Positions 1 to 11,871 of a DNA stretch of 64,000 nt are shown here, piece after piece. Where the stretch lies: positions 930,001 to 994,000 of the forward strand of contig CALSFV010000230.1 in NCBI GenBank assembly GCA_943737045.1, read 5' to 3'. The stretch is from Parapristionchus giblindavisi. Lineage: Eukaryota; Nematoda; Chromadorea; Rhabditida; Diplogasteridae. Made by a program: the position numbers and the translations under genes. Under the pieces are notes generated by a model that saw nothing but the letters and a program-made list of their open reading frames with translations, was not told where the DNA came from and did no database searches. Numbering within the stretch: position 1 is the stretch's first letter; each line of letters opens with the position of its first letter.

Positions 1-680
1 TCACAAGATTTTGAAAATTTTGAATCATGATATCTAAACGCAGTCACTAGTTTTTTAATAGACAATAGGGTATTTGAGCATCACTGGGCTTACCTAATTG
101 ACCTATGAAGAAAACAATTTAAATGAATCACTGTGAACGCTGTTTTGTGAAACTGGTATACGGTATGATTTTCTACAGTATACCCGTTTTGCAGCCTGAT
201 CTATAAAATGATCCAAAAAGTGCACATTCGCTATAGAAAGTTAGGTAATGCTAGATATATCCATGATTAGACGAAAAAAGCGCGATGGAAGCAATTTTAC
301 AGTAAGATTCTACAGTATGCTACAGTATACCAATTCTGCTCCGCAACGCTGCTGATTATTTTTTTTTCACTTTTGTCGTGCTTATCTGGATTTGGCAAAC
401 ACATCTACAAAACAAAATCTGAGATAATACTTCATCAAGATCATCAAAATGCTAAAAATGGGAATCTTGTGAACTTTTGTCAAATTTTGTCAAATTATTT
501 GACAAATGTTTCACTTTTTTTCGTTTTGACGGTATGTGGCCAGTGGCAAAAAATGATGCCAAAATGTATTATATTAGAAGGCTCACACAAGGCAGCAAAA
601 TAAGGCAAATATGATTTAAAATCTTTTCGTGGTGTTACAACCATACTAGATTTTCGACCGGCTTTTCCAGAATTTTTGAG
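1..680. other. No gene seen; possible 3' flank of the TRMT10C-like gene
   Basis: AT-rich sequence with short open frames only. A last exon of the TRMT10C-like gene could lie around 680-745 on the minus strand, but I could not fix its frame. Several short palindromic runs built on tacagtat are present near 175 and 310. Nothing else is supportable. Confidence 0.5.
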
Positions 681-768
681 GTGTGGATCTATTGATTTTT
701 AGAGTTCTTTTCGCTTGAGGCCAAGATCTTCGATCCACTGTGCTGTCTGAGTTTAACACTCTATTGAC

Positions 769-2271
769 TCACTCGACATATCGATCGATGGGCAATTTGA
801 CAGCTCGAACTCCCTCAGATTGAGCAGCTTCCAGTGATGCTTTTCGAGGGATCGCGTGTTCGGTAACTCGATCCACGATGCCTCCTATCACATATACCTG
901 TAATATTTCTTTATTTATCAGCTCACATGAGACCAACCATCTATCACTTCCTGTCTCATTTACTTATCGTCTTCAGAGTATAATATGTCATCTCGTTCAT
1001 GAGCATGTGACAAATATAAATGAATAAAGAAATAAATATTTCAGATGATCTACCTTATCGTCCTCAATGACCTCTAGCTCTTCCTCAGCATCAGGAGATA
1101 GATAGACTACTCTCTCAGGAGGGAATACAGATGTGATGGATGATGGATAGATGAATGGAGTTGGAACACGAGAATAGGAGAATTGTAGATATCTCAACGA
1201 GATCAATCAATAATATAAAGTGATCAATCAATAAGCGTGACCGTATAGATTGCGAGGACATGATTATCATGTAATGATAAGAGTTTTTTCCTCTCCACTC
1301 ATCTATTTGCTGATGCTCTAATTGTCGAGCCCTCTTATTACTAAAAGGAACTTTCTTTGATCGCCAACTTTTAAGCGTTGCACAAAGTTGGCTGCAAAGA
1401 AAAGTAAGCTGTACATAATTCTCAAAATATGTGTCGTAAAATTGTGTAGAATTCTTCACTTAGGAGAAAGCAATAGAAACTAATCAATTTAAGAAAAATA
1501 AAACGACAGAAGTAAACTCACTTCGTATTCAACTTTTGTATCCTTTTATCGCTCTCATCGAACATACACAATGAGAGATTCCAGGGCTGATTACGCTCTC
1601 TATAATCGATCAATCAATCAATCAATAACTACTCCATTGACTGATACCGTAATCCAGATACCGTAACTATCACTACTGTACAAACAAATACATAAAATAG
1701 CCTTAATACCGTACCTATACTTGCCCCAAAACATAATATCATGTCTAGAATTACTATACAAACGGATACAGTAACCAGCCCTGATCGATACCGTACCTGT
1801 TATTGGAGGCAAGTATGAGCATCTGTTGTGCGGTGAGAGAGGCGCCTCGAGGGGACAATGATGGGAGATATCGACAGTCGATCACCAGTTCTGGTCGACG
1901 CGGAAGATGGTTGTAGGCTTGAAGGGCTCTGCTGATGTTCATGTAATTCTCTGAAATAATAATAGTATTTCAATCAACAACTTCAATCAGTCAATCAATG
2001 ACTGGAATTAGCTACTCAATAACAGGGAATTAAGTGCGAAAAATGGCTTTGCGCTTGATAAAGGGCATTGTATTGTAGTGTATACCATAGACGTCAACCA
2101 CACGACACAGATAAATAAATAAATAAAATGTAAAACCTCGATCATCGTGTTTCGATGTGAGCACTGGCAATGGGCCGAACCGACGATCGTCCCCTCCTAA
2201 TTTATTCACATCTGAAAGGTAAAACACGATTATCGGAAAAAAATTGGAAAACTTATTGCCCCTGCAGATAG

Positions 2272-2306
<35 letters not shown>

Positions 2307-3254
2307 TAATCAATCAATCAATCAATCAATCAATTAACCAATCAATCAATCAATCAATCAATATTCCTTCAGAGTGCACATCTTTTACGTGTTAAATGGA
2401 TTATCTCATATAAAATCAATCAATAAATACCTGTACTCGAATCATCTCCATATCGTATCATTTTTCTCTTCATTCTTCTTATCTTATCTTTTCCTTCTTT
2501 AATCTCAATCTGTCGGATAAACTTGATATAGTCGATTCGCTCCTGCAAGTTTAATACCCGTTATGAAAAAAATCAATAATAACAACTACCGTATACCTTC
2601 ATGGTTTTCCGCTCCAGGAGTTCCAACCAATCGGATTTACGAAGTGGACGCTCGGGAAAGTAATTAGAAAGAGATGAAAATAACTGAAATGAACAATGAA
2701 AAGACATAAAAATATCCACAAATACAAGATGGAGTCATATCACATCTTACAACTTACTTCAATTTCCCGTTTAATCGATTTGAGCAGTAGATCAGTCTCT
2801 TGTGACTGATTCAATAATGATGAAGGAATCTGCAAGTAAATGTGCAACGAAATGAGAGAAAAAAATGTTTAAAAAACCGGTCATTGAAATCTTGGCAAAA
2901 TGTCGAAAAGAGCTCTCTCACTTTTGTGTACTCTCTCTCTCATTTTCGCTCTACCTTTCTCTGTCACACCATGACCGCTCTCGCAACACTGTGCATTCAT
3001 ATCTTGAACACATATAGTAGTGTACCTCGATCGGCTTTTCATCAGTCCATTGAATCGGCGCTAGTGTATTAGGACGATTAAGACTTCTATCAATGTGCCA
3101 TTTGACGTATCTAAACAGAGCGCTCAATGATGATAGTCAACCAATAAATCATGGAAAACCATAGTTAATATAAAAATATAATTATAAATAATATGTACCT
3201 GTAAACATTCTCAACCTGCCTTCGTGCTTGCTTAATCAGGCTTAATCGATTCAT
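769..3254 (-). CDS. TRMT10C: TRMT10C/MRPP1-like tRNA (purine-9) methyltransferase, 10+ exons
   Basis: SPOUT-family tRNA methyltransferase; in animals TRMT10C (MRPP1) is the methyltransferase subunit of mitochondrial RNase P. Phase-consistent exons: 3199-3270 (ATG at 3254), 3026-3110, 2758-2829, 2597-2683, 2431-2542, 2137-2211, 1797-1950, 1242-1391, 1054-1192 and up to 897. Recognised by a lysine/arginine-rich helix after LELLERKTMK, then PELVIDCRYLPSLSP, FPPERVVYLSPDAEEE and DDKVYVIGGIVDR, and LPIDRYVE, in the order of the TRM10 fold (LVFD..., FPKDSIIYLT, DKVYVIGSFVDK, LPLDKYLQW). The start MNRLSLIKQARRQ is basic and fits a mitochondrial presequence. TGA at 769-771 is in frame right after LPIDRYVE, but the family continues about 30 residues further and GTGAGT overlaps that stop, so a last exon near 680-745 is likely. 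Exons 8-9 are the least certain. It lies about 320 bp downstream of RPP30 in the same orientation. Confidence 0.72.
2271..2361. repeat. (AATC)n microsatellite in TRMT10C intron
   Basis: About 22 near-perfect tetranucleotide units with rare interruptions (attaatc, attaacc). Shorter runs of the same motif recur in introns throughout the window (for example 46495-46545, 51748-51855) and often overlap the splice-acceptor region. Confidence 0.95.
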
Positions 3255-3270
3255 ATAACCTCTATGAGAT

Positions 3271-3283
3271 CTACAAGATACGG
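3271..3283 (-). promoter_or_regulatory. Acceptor-like site 16 nt before the TRMT10C start
   Basis: Minus-strand ccgtatcttgtag ends in a 3' splice site; the first in-frame ATG follows 16 nt later. No upstream coding exon in a compatible phase was found in the 300 bp spacer, so a trans-splice acceptor or a 5'UTR intron end is the simplest reading. Confidence 0.4.
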
Positions 3284-3551
3284 TAATAAAACAATACTCT
3301 CTCAATCAATACCGTATCCATAGTTCAAATATTCGTTGTAAGATAAAAAAACCAATGTAGCCCCATGCACACCAGAAGAAGTGTAAGAGCTTTTACCAAC
3401 AACAATGTAAATATAAACAATGATAAATATTTGAACAACAAGAAACGTAACAATTCAAATGAATCAAGTAAAGGGAACATTGAGATAATACAGAAATAAA
3501 GTGAGAAATCAATAATAGACAAGAAGACCAAAAAATCACTTTTCTAGCACA

Positions 3552-3569
3552 TTTATTCATTCATTTATT
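3552..3569 (-). terminator. Tandem AATAAA poly(A) signals of RPP30
   Basis: Two AATAAA hexamers on the minus strand, within 20 nt after the RPP30 TAA stop (tttatt at 3552 and 3564 on the plus strand). This is the expected position for 3' end formation and marks the boundary to the downstream TRMT10C-like gene. Confidence 0.6.
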
Positions 3570-3571
3570 AA

Positions 3572-6500
3572 TTATTCAGTCTTGATCTCAGTCTCCATTG
3601 GCTCATCTTTGCTCACGTCCTTGGCTGGCACTTTCGGTGGAACCTACAATAATAGTAATATATTAATTCACATTTAGCGAACAAATCTGTGAAATGAGAG
3701 ATGAAAAATATTGAAATAGTGAATAATAGAATGAATCTAGTCGAGATTATCGGGGGTTCGTAAGGGACTCTACAACATTACACAACCAGTAAGATTCATG
3801 TTTCGGTATTTCCAAAAGTACGAAATAAAAAAATATAATTACAATACTCTTTCATCAATTCTTTCAGTAAAGAATAAGAATAAGCATCTGTCTCGCTGGA
3901 AATTAAAATGAAGCACTTTGGCTAAATCGGGTGGGTCGGGTACCAAACCGGGTATCTTGTCGATAGCGATAATGCAAACGCATGAATATGAATGAGAATG
4001 AGTGTACCTGTTCAATCTGAATGAACAACTCAGGAACGGCCATTAGACGAGCGAGAGCGGCCTTTTGGGAGAGATTCTTCGATGGAACCTGCAATTTATT
4101 TATTATTCAATTTACTAAATTGCAATCATATTTTTTTTTAAAATAAAAATAATAAATATTAACGCCATTGACTAACATATCTAGTAACATCATTAACTTC
4201 ACTTGTGCACAACAGTGGTTAAATAAATCGTTCCTGATTTACTTCACAACCATTACGGTTGACAAACCTTTTTTTTCAATCAATGCGACGTCACTAGAGA
4301 TTTTAAAAACCACACACAAACCTGCGACGTCACATATTTCGGATTGACAAAAGTGCCATAGATATCTATACAGTCGAACAATGATCTATACATACCTGAT
4401 CTTTAGTAGTCACCGCTATGGCTCCTTTGAGTGTCCGCTTGGCCTCTGCACGGAGGAGAATCTCGCGCGGATTGTCTACAATCAGAGAATACTGTAATCA
4501 TATTGTAGTAATATTGATCATAATATGCAAATTCATTTTGAAAACCAATTCTAATTAGCCTTCCATCAGTGCATTGTGCTCTAAGCAGGCGGATTGGCGT
4601 TTCTGACAATTGACAAGAGATAGGTAGAAGGCCGGGGAGATGATATGATGTTTAGATCTGGCGAACACACAGGCAGAAAGAACACCCCCAGTGGGGGTAA
4701 CCCACCCACCCCGAAATTGACGAAGTCATGCGCCAACCCCCTTTCATCCACTAATGATTAAAAGAACATATAAACATACCACAAGTATTGTTTCATGCTC
4801 AGCCTCGTACTACAAATGATCTAACATCAATTTACTAACAACTTTGACTACATGTTTAACTCTTACTAATAAATTCTTAATTTCTCAATATGTACCACTC
4901 AAGTATGGTCTGGCCCGTTTGGAGGGGACTCCGAATAGAACGAGCATGTTCATAGCGTCCACGGGAGCACGAAGATCGATCATCTCAAATACACATACAA
5001 TGATTATTAAAAACCAATTATATTCCAATCATTTTCGACCATTCATTCCTTTGTAGACCATTTGTAGCTATTTCTTGCAAAGTTAAGACCGCCGATTCAT
5101 GTGAGATTAAAGATGAAGATATCATTCAAATAGAGAAAGATTAACGTGGCATCTCTCATCAATAAATGGACAACTCCTTATCACCAACATCATTAGCAGC
5201 CGATGTGAAGAAGACCTTCTTGCCCTTTGTCGTACCGAGTAGAGAACGACCATTCGAGAGGACCTGCAGATCATGATTACTATTTATTTATTTTTTTTGA
5301 TTACTATCTATTCGGCACTAGCAATAAGTGCAGAAGAGTAAGTCAAGGGTAGGTGAGGAAATTGCTCGCAATTTATTCTTCTTCCGTCTGCGAGAGATAT
5401 TTTTCTCTACCGCATCATTACTACTGGATACTTTATTACCGAACAAATTATATGTATCATACTATCATAATAACAATAATACCTGTCGTCTGAGACTACT
5501 ATCAACTAGTGCATCGGCATAGCTCAACTCGAATCCTATTCCCTCATCTGCCAGTTGCTGAACTTGCTTCGACTTCCCACTACCGTGTAACCAGTGAATC
5601 TGGAAATAGTAATCATGCAGAATAAATATGAAATCACTCCAATTTCATCCCATCTATATTCAAACAACTAAAATATAGTTCCATCCCTACAATATACGCT
5701 GTCCTTTATCAAAAAAGAGAGAGTACAGTATACCCACACGTTACCATATCCCATCCATCTACAGTATACCTTGGAAGATGTTTGATCATACGTGATGACA
5801 TCGAAGAATTCTGTCTTCCTCGTGAGAGTAGTAAAGATCTGCTCGTTGTCTGGTCTGAATCATATTGGTCAGAATTATTAATATTGTCCACCAACATAAT
5901 AGTTGCAGTTTGCGTAAGCCTTTCAAAAGTTCTACTTACTATTTTTTTAAATGTTTTACAATCACAGCTTCGCCTTGTTTTAGTACTGTTATCGATTAAT
6001 TATTATTTACTATTTCTTTCTTCGAAGGTATAGAGAAGTCAGGAAATAATTTGTATAGCCAAAATGAACAAATAGATGACAATGTACATACCTGATAGCT
6101 ATGATGTCATACTTTCGTAGTTGAGGAGAATGGAAGAACTGATGGACGTACGATGTATCAGCCAACGTCACGGTGAGACGACCGAAATTGGAACAGATAT
6201 ATTCATTGATTATCAATAAATCAATATTTTCGATCAATAAATCGATGTTTTCGTTCAATAAATCGATATTTTGATATTGTCTAGATATCATGTTTTTAGG
6301 AAATCATAATTTGGTAATAGACGTTGTACTAGACAGCCTCAGCCTGATTGGCGGTGCAAGAGAGAAGGGGAAATGGCCTACGTGTACTGCCGGAAGCGTT
6401 TGCCCGCACTCTGTAGTGTATTCAATTGCAATTGTGATTCGTCGACCACAAAGGGATCAGGAATCACGGCTGCTTCGGCCGCACGTCCACTGCCTACAAT

Positions 6501-7607
6501 CAATCAATATTTCACGCTGATCAGGGACAGTTTCAAGCGTTATGGCGCTTACAATATATAACACAAGTTTTATTACACTTAAAGATTAATGAAATGAAAT
6601 ATATCCCATATCCTGAACGGAAAGTTTCCAATTATTATAGCTTGGGTGTGCCTTTAAAGGCATAAAGTTACATATTTGAATCATACCTTTACCCTTTCCC
6701 TTCTTCTTCTTTGCAGGCGGCGGCGCAGGATCGTCTTCAGAATCGGGCTAAATCATGCGCAATCATACTGTAGTTTAATGTGATGCGGTAGAACGGTAGG
6801 GCGCAACACACTCACCGGTTCCGCAAATAGACCTCCGATGTCAATATTGATCACGACCGAATCGTATCCCATTCGAATCGCCCTGAATATCATCAATCAA
6901 TAATTGAAAGTCAATCTAAACATCTTCAAAAAGTGATGAGAAGCATTCAATGTAGAGGTCCTCCTTGCACAATAAGACGTCACACAGCACGGGGAGAGCG
7001 GACATTATGTACAAAAACATCATGGTATTGTATAATTTTGCTGTCTGCGCACTCTCACAGTCTTGTTGTCTCTCATTTTCACGTACTGTCTCTTTCTACC
7101 TCGTTTCTCTGTCATACCATGACCGCTGTGCATCAAGACTGATTATTGTTTCAGTCGTTTATTGGTAACCATTCCCCAACAATATTTCTGTGCTGAATAC
7201 AGCCGTTGCATTGTACTTAATTTTAAAAACAATCGATAATGCACCTCTTGACCAGTGCGGTAGTCTTCTCAACATTGCCACAATGTCGAAGATTCATCTC
7301 AGCATATTCAAATGAGCGACAACTGGCGGTCAGAAGCGATGTTCCTTAAATTCAATTATAGTGGCACCTCCGTATATATCAATTCCTAATCATCATTCGT
7401 ATTGATATCAAAAACACGAAACATGAACCTCACTGGGCACACAGATATTCTGTGCGGAGTCGAATTTCAAATTTGCTATGTTCATTATATTCACGATAGA
7501 CATACCGCATTCAATCAATACTTCATAATAATCAATCAATACTACACGACAATTACCGTACCGACTGTTCCTGTATTGGTCGTTGCGGTAGTAGTTGTTG
7601 CATCCAT
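3572..7607 (-). CDS. RPP30: RNase P/MRP protein subunit p30, 13 exons
   Basis: RPP30 is a TIM-barrel-like protein subunit of nuclear RNase P and RNase MRP, working in tRNA 5' processing. All phases agree across exons 7562-7607, 7245-7344, 6816-6882, 6687-6747, 6388-6493, 6092-6280, 5770-5854, 5483-5599, 5189-5263, 4896-4983, 4396-4475, 4008-4088, 3572-3643, giving 388 residues (human 268). Family landmarks in order: MGYDSVVINIDIGGLF, LTVTLADTSYVHQFF, RKYDIIAIRP, GIGFELSYADALVDSSLRR, GKKVFFTSAAND, IDLRAPVDAMNMLVLFGVP, NPREILLRAEAKRTLKGA. The extra length is an Ala/Thr N-terminal extension, a charged insert (exon 4, DSEDDP...KKKKGKGK) and a repeat-derived stretch in exon 6. It lies between fumarylacetoacetase and the TRMT10C-like gene, all in one direction. 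Confidence 0.93.
6208..6275 (-). repeat. 21-bp triplicated repeat translated inside RPP30 exon 6
   Basis: Three 21-bp units, each containing cgatttattga or its variant ttgatttattga, code for NIDLLNE, NIDLLIE and NIDLLII immediately before the conserved LTVTLAD strand. The only acceptor that fits the phase of exon 5 (CA|A, making Gln) is the tag at 6281-6283, which forces these units into the protein. Related cgatttattga motifs are common in introns here. Confidence 0.7.
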
Positions 7608-7621
7608 GGTTTCACCCATTT

Positions 7622-7634
7622 CTTCAATTGACAA
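7622..7634 (-). promoter_or_regulatory. Acceptor-like site 14 nt before the RPP30 start
   Basis: Minus-strand tttgttgtcaattgaag ends with AG 14 nt upstream of the ATG. The polypyrimidine tract is weak, so this is a candidate only. Confidence 0.3.
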
Positions 7635-7946
7635 CAAAATAATTTTAACCCATGATCACCCTATGATCAATGATCAGTAGATACTGTATGCGATGCTGAC
7701 ACCAATCACCAATCGATAATTATGGATATGGTATTCAATATAACAAGACATTTATCCGCATGGTACAGTAGGAATGATTATGCTGACACAACAACCGTGA
7801 ATAAAACATATATGGAATGTAAATATGGTATATCTCGATAACAACTTGCAATATAAACTCTATAAACGTCATACAGCGAAGATATGCTACATAATACAGT
7901 ATCAAAGATCAAAGATCAGCACAGTAAAGATCAAAGATCATCGAAT

Positions 7947-10900
7947 CTACTTGTGGGCAGGGAGGAGCTTTGAACGGCAAGCTCCGAATCCGATACGTGA
8001 ACCATCTCCACCAATGCAGTAACCAACCATGTTGACCTTGAATTATAATCATTTATTATAAATAAATTAAAATAAAATAAAAAGTACGGACAACAATTAC
8101 TAAACTGAACGATTCACTACTTAAAATGCCCCAACTCAATATAATATAATATTATTTGGACTATTTCACAGAACATCAAAGGCATACCCCGAGCTAAATT
8201 TGAAACAAGTCGCTCTGGCAATGCTCTCTCGCTTTCGTTCTCTACGAGAGAGTATGGCCAGAGCAGATCAGCCTTTAACAGTATACCTCATCTCCATCTT
8301 GAATGAACTTTCTCGTTCCATTGGCCTCATTTTCTCCGAGTGACACAGTCTTCGATCCGCGCCAACTCAACTCGAGCATCGATCCGAATTCACCCTGAAA
8401 TATAAATTGATTAATTAATTAAATTTTAAAAATAAATATTTATTCAAATACACAATACTATTCACATTATAATCTATAGTGATTGAAGAAAGTCATATAT
8501 GGACAATATGAACCGAGATTAACTTAATAAATACCTCCTATTACACTTACGAATACGGTATAATCTCATAAAATCATGAATAGTGTTTTAATAGTTTGTA
8601 GTCTGATCACTCACATCAGTTGGTCCACTCACAGTACCCGATCCCATCAAGTCACCAGGTCTCACGATGCAACCGTTAGACTGAAATATCGAATTATCCT
8701 TTCCAACACGCAAGCCAACTGCTATTAAATCAATGCCACTAATCTCATAGATACACAGAATGTGAAACACGAACCTCACAGGTCCAAGTACTTTTACAAT
8801 TAAATGCAAAGTAAAATATGAAAAAAATGCATGTAAATGTCCCTTATTAATTAAAATATTAAAAATACTAATAATATGCAAAAACAGTTATGGTTCCGTT
8901 GTGTCCAGTTGACATTTTGAAATTATAGCTGAATAATAATAATAATAATAAAGTCAGTGGAGTCATACCGCATGATGTACAAGCTGCTGTTTGAGTGTCC
9001 AATATAGATGGCGGAAGTTTGTCTTACACACAACATTATCGACTGATGATGACTCGGGACGAATTGTTACCTACAATTTAAAATAATTAAATTAAAAAAA
9101 AAATATCGCACACAATTCACGCTAAAGTCAATATTTTTATCATGCCATTTCCAAGCCACAAGTGGATCAAAGAAATAAATTGTGAAGTGTATTATGAATA
9201 ATCAGGCAAATGCGCTCTATTAATACATTCCACATATTCCCTAGCACTCGAACATTTCGTACTTGATGAAACACCCTTCTGTTAACCCTATATTCCCCAA
9301 ATAAATAAATAATACCATATAACAAGTAACACTAGAATGTTCAAGCTCGCCGTGTATGGTATACTATTCCCCACATGAGGACAGGAATAGTGTATCGCAC
9401 ACGGCGTTCGAGAAGGCACTACACTAGTGTTAATAGGACCATGAAACACGAATCTGACCTCTAGATTTATGTTGAGTGTGTAGGGATCAGAGTGTTGGAG
9501 ATAGGGAAGAGGAGCGGGATCCTGCAATTACCAACACAATTAAACATTTATTTTGTATAACATTATGTAGTTTTAACTTTAATGTGCGTGCAATCCTATA
9601 TTTGCACCTTATATTTTTTCATTTAAATAAGGTTGAGATAAGTATGCTCATTAATATTCTGTTAATACAACCACTACTTCATGCACAATCATAAATATGC
9701 GAGTCATCGCACTCAAATAAATACAAAAATCTGCACAGCATTTATCATAACGTAAACAAAAAAAAAGTTTCGAAGTGCACACAATTCAACCACAATTATA
9801 ACAATGATACAAACCTGTTTCATGTTCTCGACAAAGTAAGGTCGCAGAGCCTCCATACTGACCACCCAACACGAGATGGTAGTACCGAATGATTTGCCCA
9901 AGAATGGGCCCAATGGTACGTACTCCCACTTCTGGATATCACGAGCTGTAATAGGGAAGACTTTAGATACTCTGTCATCACCACCAATTGAGGGGTCAAA
10001 TAAAAGCTTTCAACGAAGATCATAACTCTTATCACATTTTGTCTCTTATCCTAAGTTCACACCGGTCTTTTTTTTATCGAAACGGTATATAGATCCCGCC
10101 CCTTTATGGAGTTAATTCCTCGAGCATGCACAATTCTCAAACAACTGACCACTCCAATCGTTCATCATAACCATTCCAAAGATATGATCTTCCGCCTTAT
10201 CCATGGGAATCACTTCTCCTGTAATAATCAATCGATATTCCAAAATCAATCGATAATCCAATATCAATCAATTAACAATACCTGATTCATTGGGTGTTCC
10301 TCCAACAAAGAAAGCCATCTCAAGTTCGAAATCAACCAGCCGAGAAGGTCCAAAGGTGGGTGCAGCAGCTACAAATAATGTAAATTATTGATTTTTCAAA
10401 AATAATAAATATTGATTGGTTAATTTTGCATAAATAATACATATTGATTGAACACTGACCATCATCAGCCTTCAATTGTCCGTATGGACGTCTGACTGGC
10501 TGGCCACTGGGGAAGACGGTAGAGGCACGTCCGTGATAGCCAACGGGGAGCCATTTCCTGAATAATAATAATAATAATAATTTTTAAAGAGAAATCATTC
10601 ACATCATTATCATTCACATTTCGTGAACCTAGTAGGTTCAAGTTTCATATCCATTTCTTATTGTTAGATAGAACACTAACCAGTTCTCCATCAACGCGTT
10701 TTCCTTGCCTCTGAACATGATTCCGACGTTCGTGGCGTGATAGATGGACGAGTAGAAGTCGGTGTAGTCTCCTGCAAAACAAAGATTCATACCGTAATCC
10801 GGAGTAATACGGTACCGATGGTAGCGGGCAGATGCATGGTGGAGTCCTTCTGTTCAACAATGGCCTTGGCACGAAGGGCAGCATCGTCTCTGATGATTCC

Positions 10901-11381
10901 ACAATCGGCAGATAGGAGTTGCTGTACACGTGCACGTAGCTCCAACCATGCAGCACGGGGAAGGGACATGATGGCGTTCAGGGAATCCTACAACGAACTT
11001 CTATGGTTACTTGTCCTTTGTAACCGTATCCATCGTTCCACTTCTCCTTTAATTTCATTCCAAACGACTTTTACTAGTGTTTAAATGATAAAATGAATTA
11101 GCGTATCTCCAATAGTACCTGTTTGAGGGCATCCTGATGACCGGAGAGTTGAGGACCGTTGAATAGATGGGCAGTCTCGCTCAGATCAAGGATATGATCT
11201 CCAATGGCTACTCCGATGCGCTTACGGGTCTGCAAAGTATTACTGTAGGTTACGGTAGATTAGACTACAGTAAGTGACGGTAGGTCATACTTACGTTGTT
11301 CTTGGTGGAGAATACTCCATAGGGGAGATTGGAGAGGGGAAAATCGGATCCCTTGGGAACATCAATGAATGAAGCAGCCAT
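7947..11381 (-). CDS. FAH: Fumarylacetoacetase, 13 exons, complete
   Basis: Last enzyme of tyrosine/phenylalanine breakdown; cleaves fumarylacetoacetate to fumarate and acetoacetate in the cytosol. Exons 11295-11381, 11119-11229, 10816-10987, 10681-10771, 10460-10557, 10282-10368, 10150-10218, 9815-9945, 9459-9521, 8969-9070, 8615-8680, 8287-8394, 7947-8036 give 424 residues (human 419). The N-terminal SH3-like part reads [18 protein letters not shown]. Active-site features are intact: [20 protein letters not shown] holds the metal Asp, the catalytic His and the Arg; [10 protein letters not shown] holds both metal Glu; [13 protein letters not shown] the metal Asp and the Gln; [10 protein letters not shown] the Lys; DGDEVNMVGYC the His-partner Glu. 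The sequence TACCAG directly abuts the ATG. Introns carry one hairpin MITE (8178-8279). Confidence 0.97.
8178..8279. mobile_element. Hairpin MITE, family A, in FAH intron
   Basis: Palindromic element with outer aaggcataccccgagc / gcctttaa and inner ctctggcaatgctctctcg / cgagagagtatggccagag arms. See the family finding; inner arms are the best conserved part. Confidence 0.8.
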
Positions 11382-11394
11382 CTGGTATCAATGA
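11382..11394 (-). promoter_or_regulatory. Acceptor-like site abutting the FAH ATG
   Basis: Minus strand reads tcattgataccag followed at once by ATG. A 3' splice site with zero or a few nt of 5'UTR is typical of spliced-leader trans-splicing in nematodes. Confidence 0.45.
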
Positions 11395-11871
11395 TTAGAA
11401 ACCTTGCGACCACTTGGGTCGCAGTAGATATCGATTGACGGTCAGGATACCGTATACAGTACTCGATCGATCGATAAGATATACGATAAAATAAACACTT
11501 TATGCACATGGAACATATATTAAAATAGCACAAGGATATATAGAGTATATGAATGAATATCAATAGAGATCGGTGACTAGAGAGTGAGATACTAAACATC
11601 GGAACGAATAAACACGAACACACGCACACACACGATACTACGGTATACACACAGGGGAACTAATCGATAATTACTGGGGAACTACACCACTACACCACAC
11701 ACGCGCACTACACTACAGCGAGCGGAGCTGCACTCAATTCAACGGGCGACAAATATCATACACCAATTTTCACGCCAAATTAGGCGCAGCTCCTACAGCA
11801 CTACCACCGCACAACATGTACAAAATATATATAGAATTAAACTTATTGTGTGAGCCCCAATCGCGCACCAC

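Noticed and set aside
10737..11084. 115-codon plus-strand frame
   Set aside because: Shadow of FAH exon 3 and 4 on the opposite strand.
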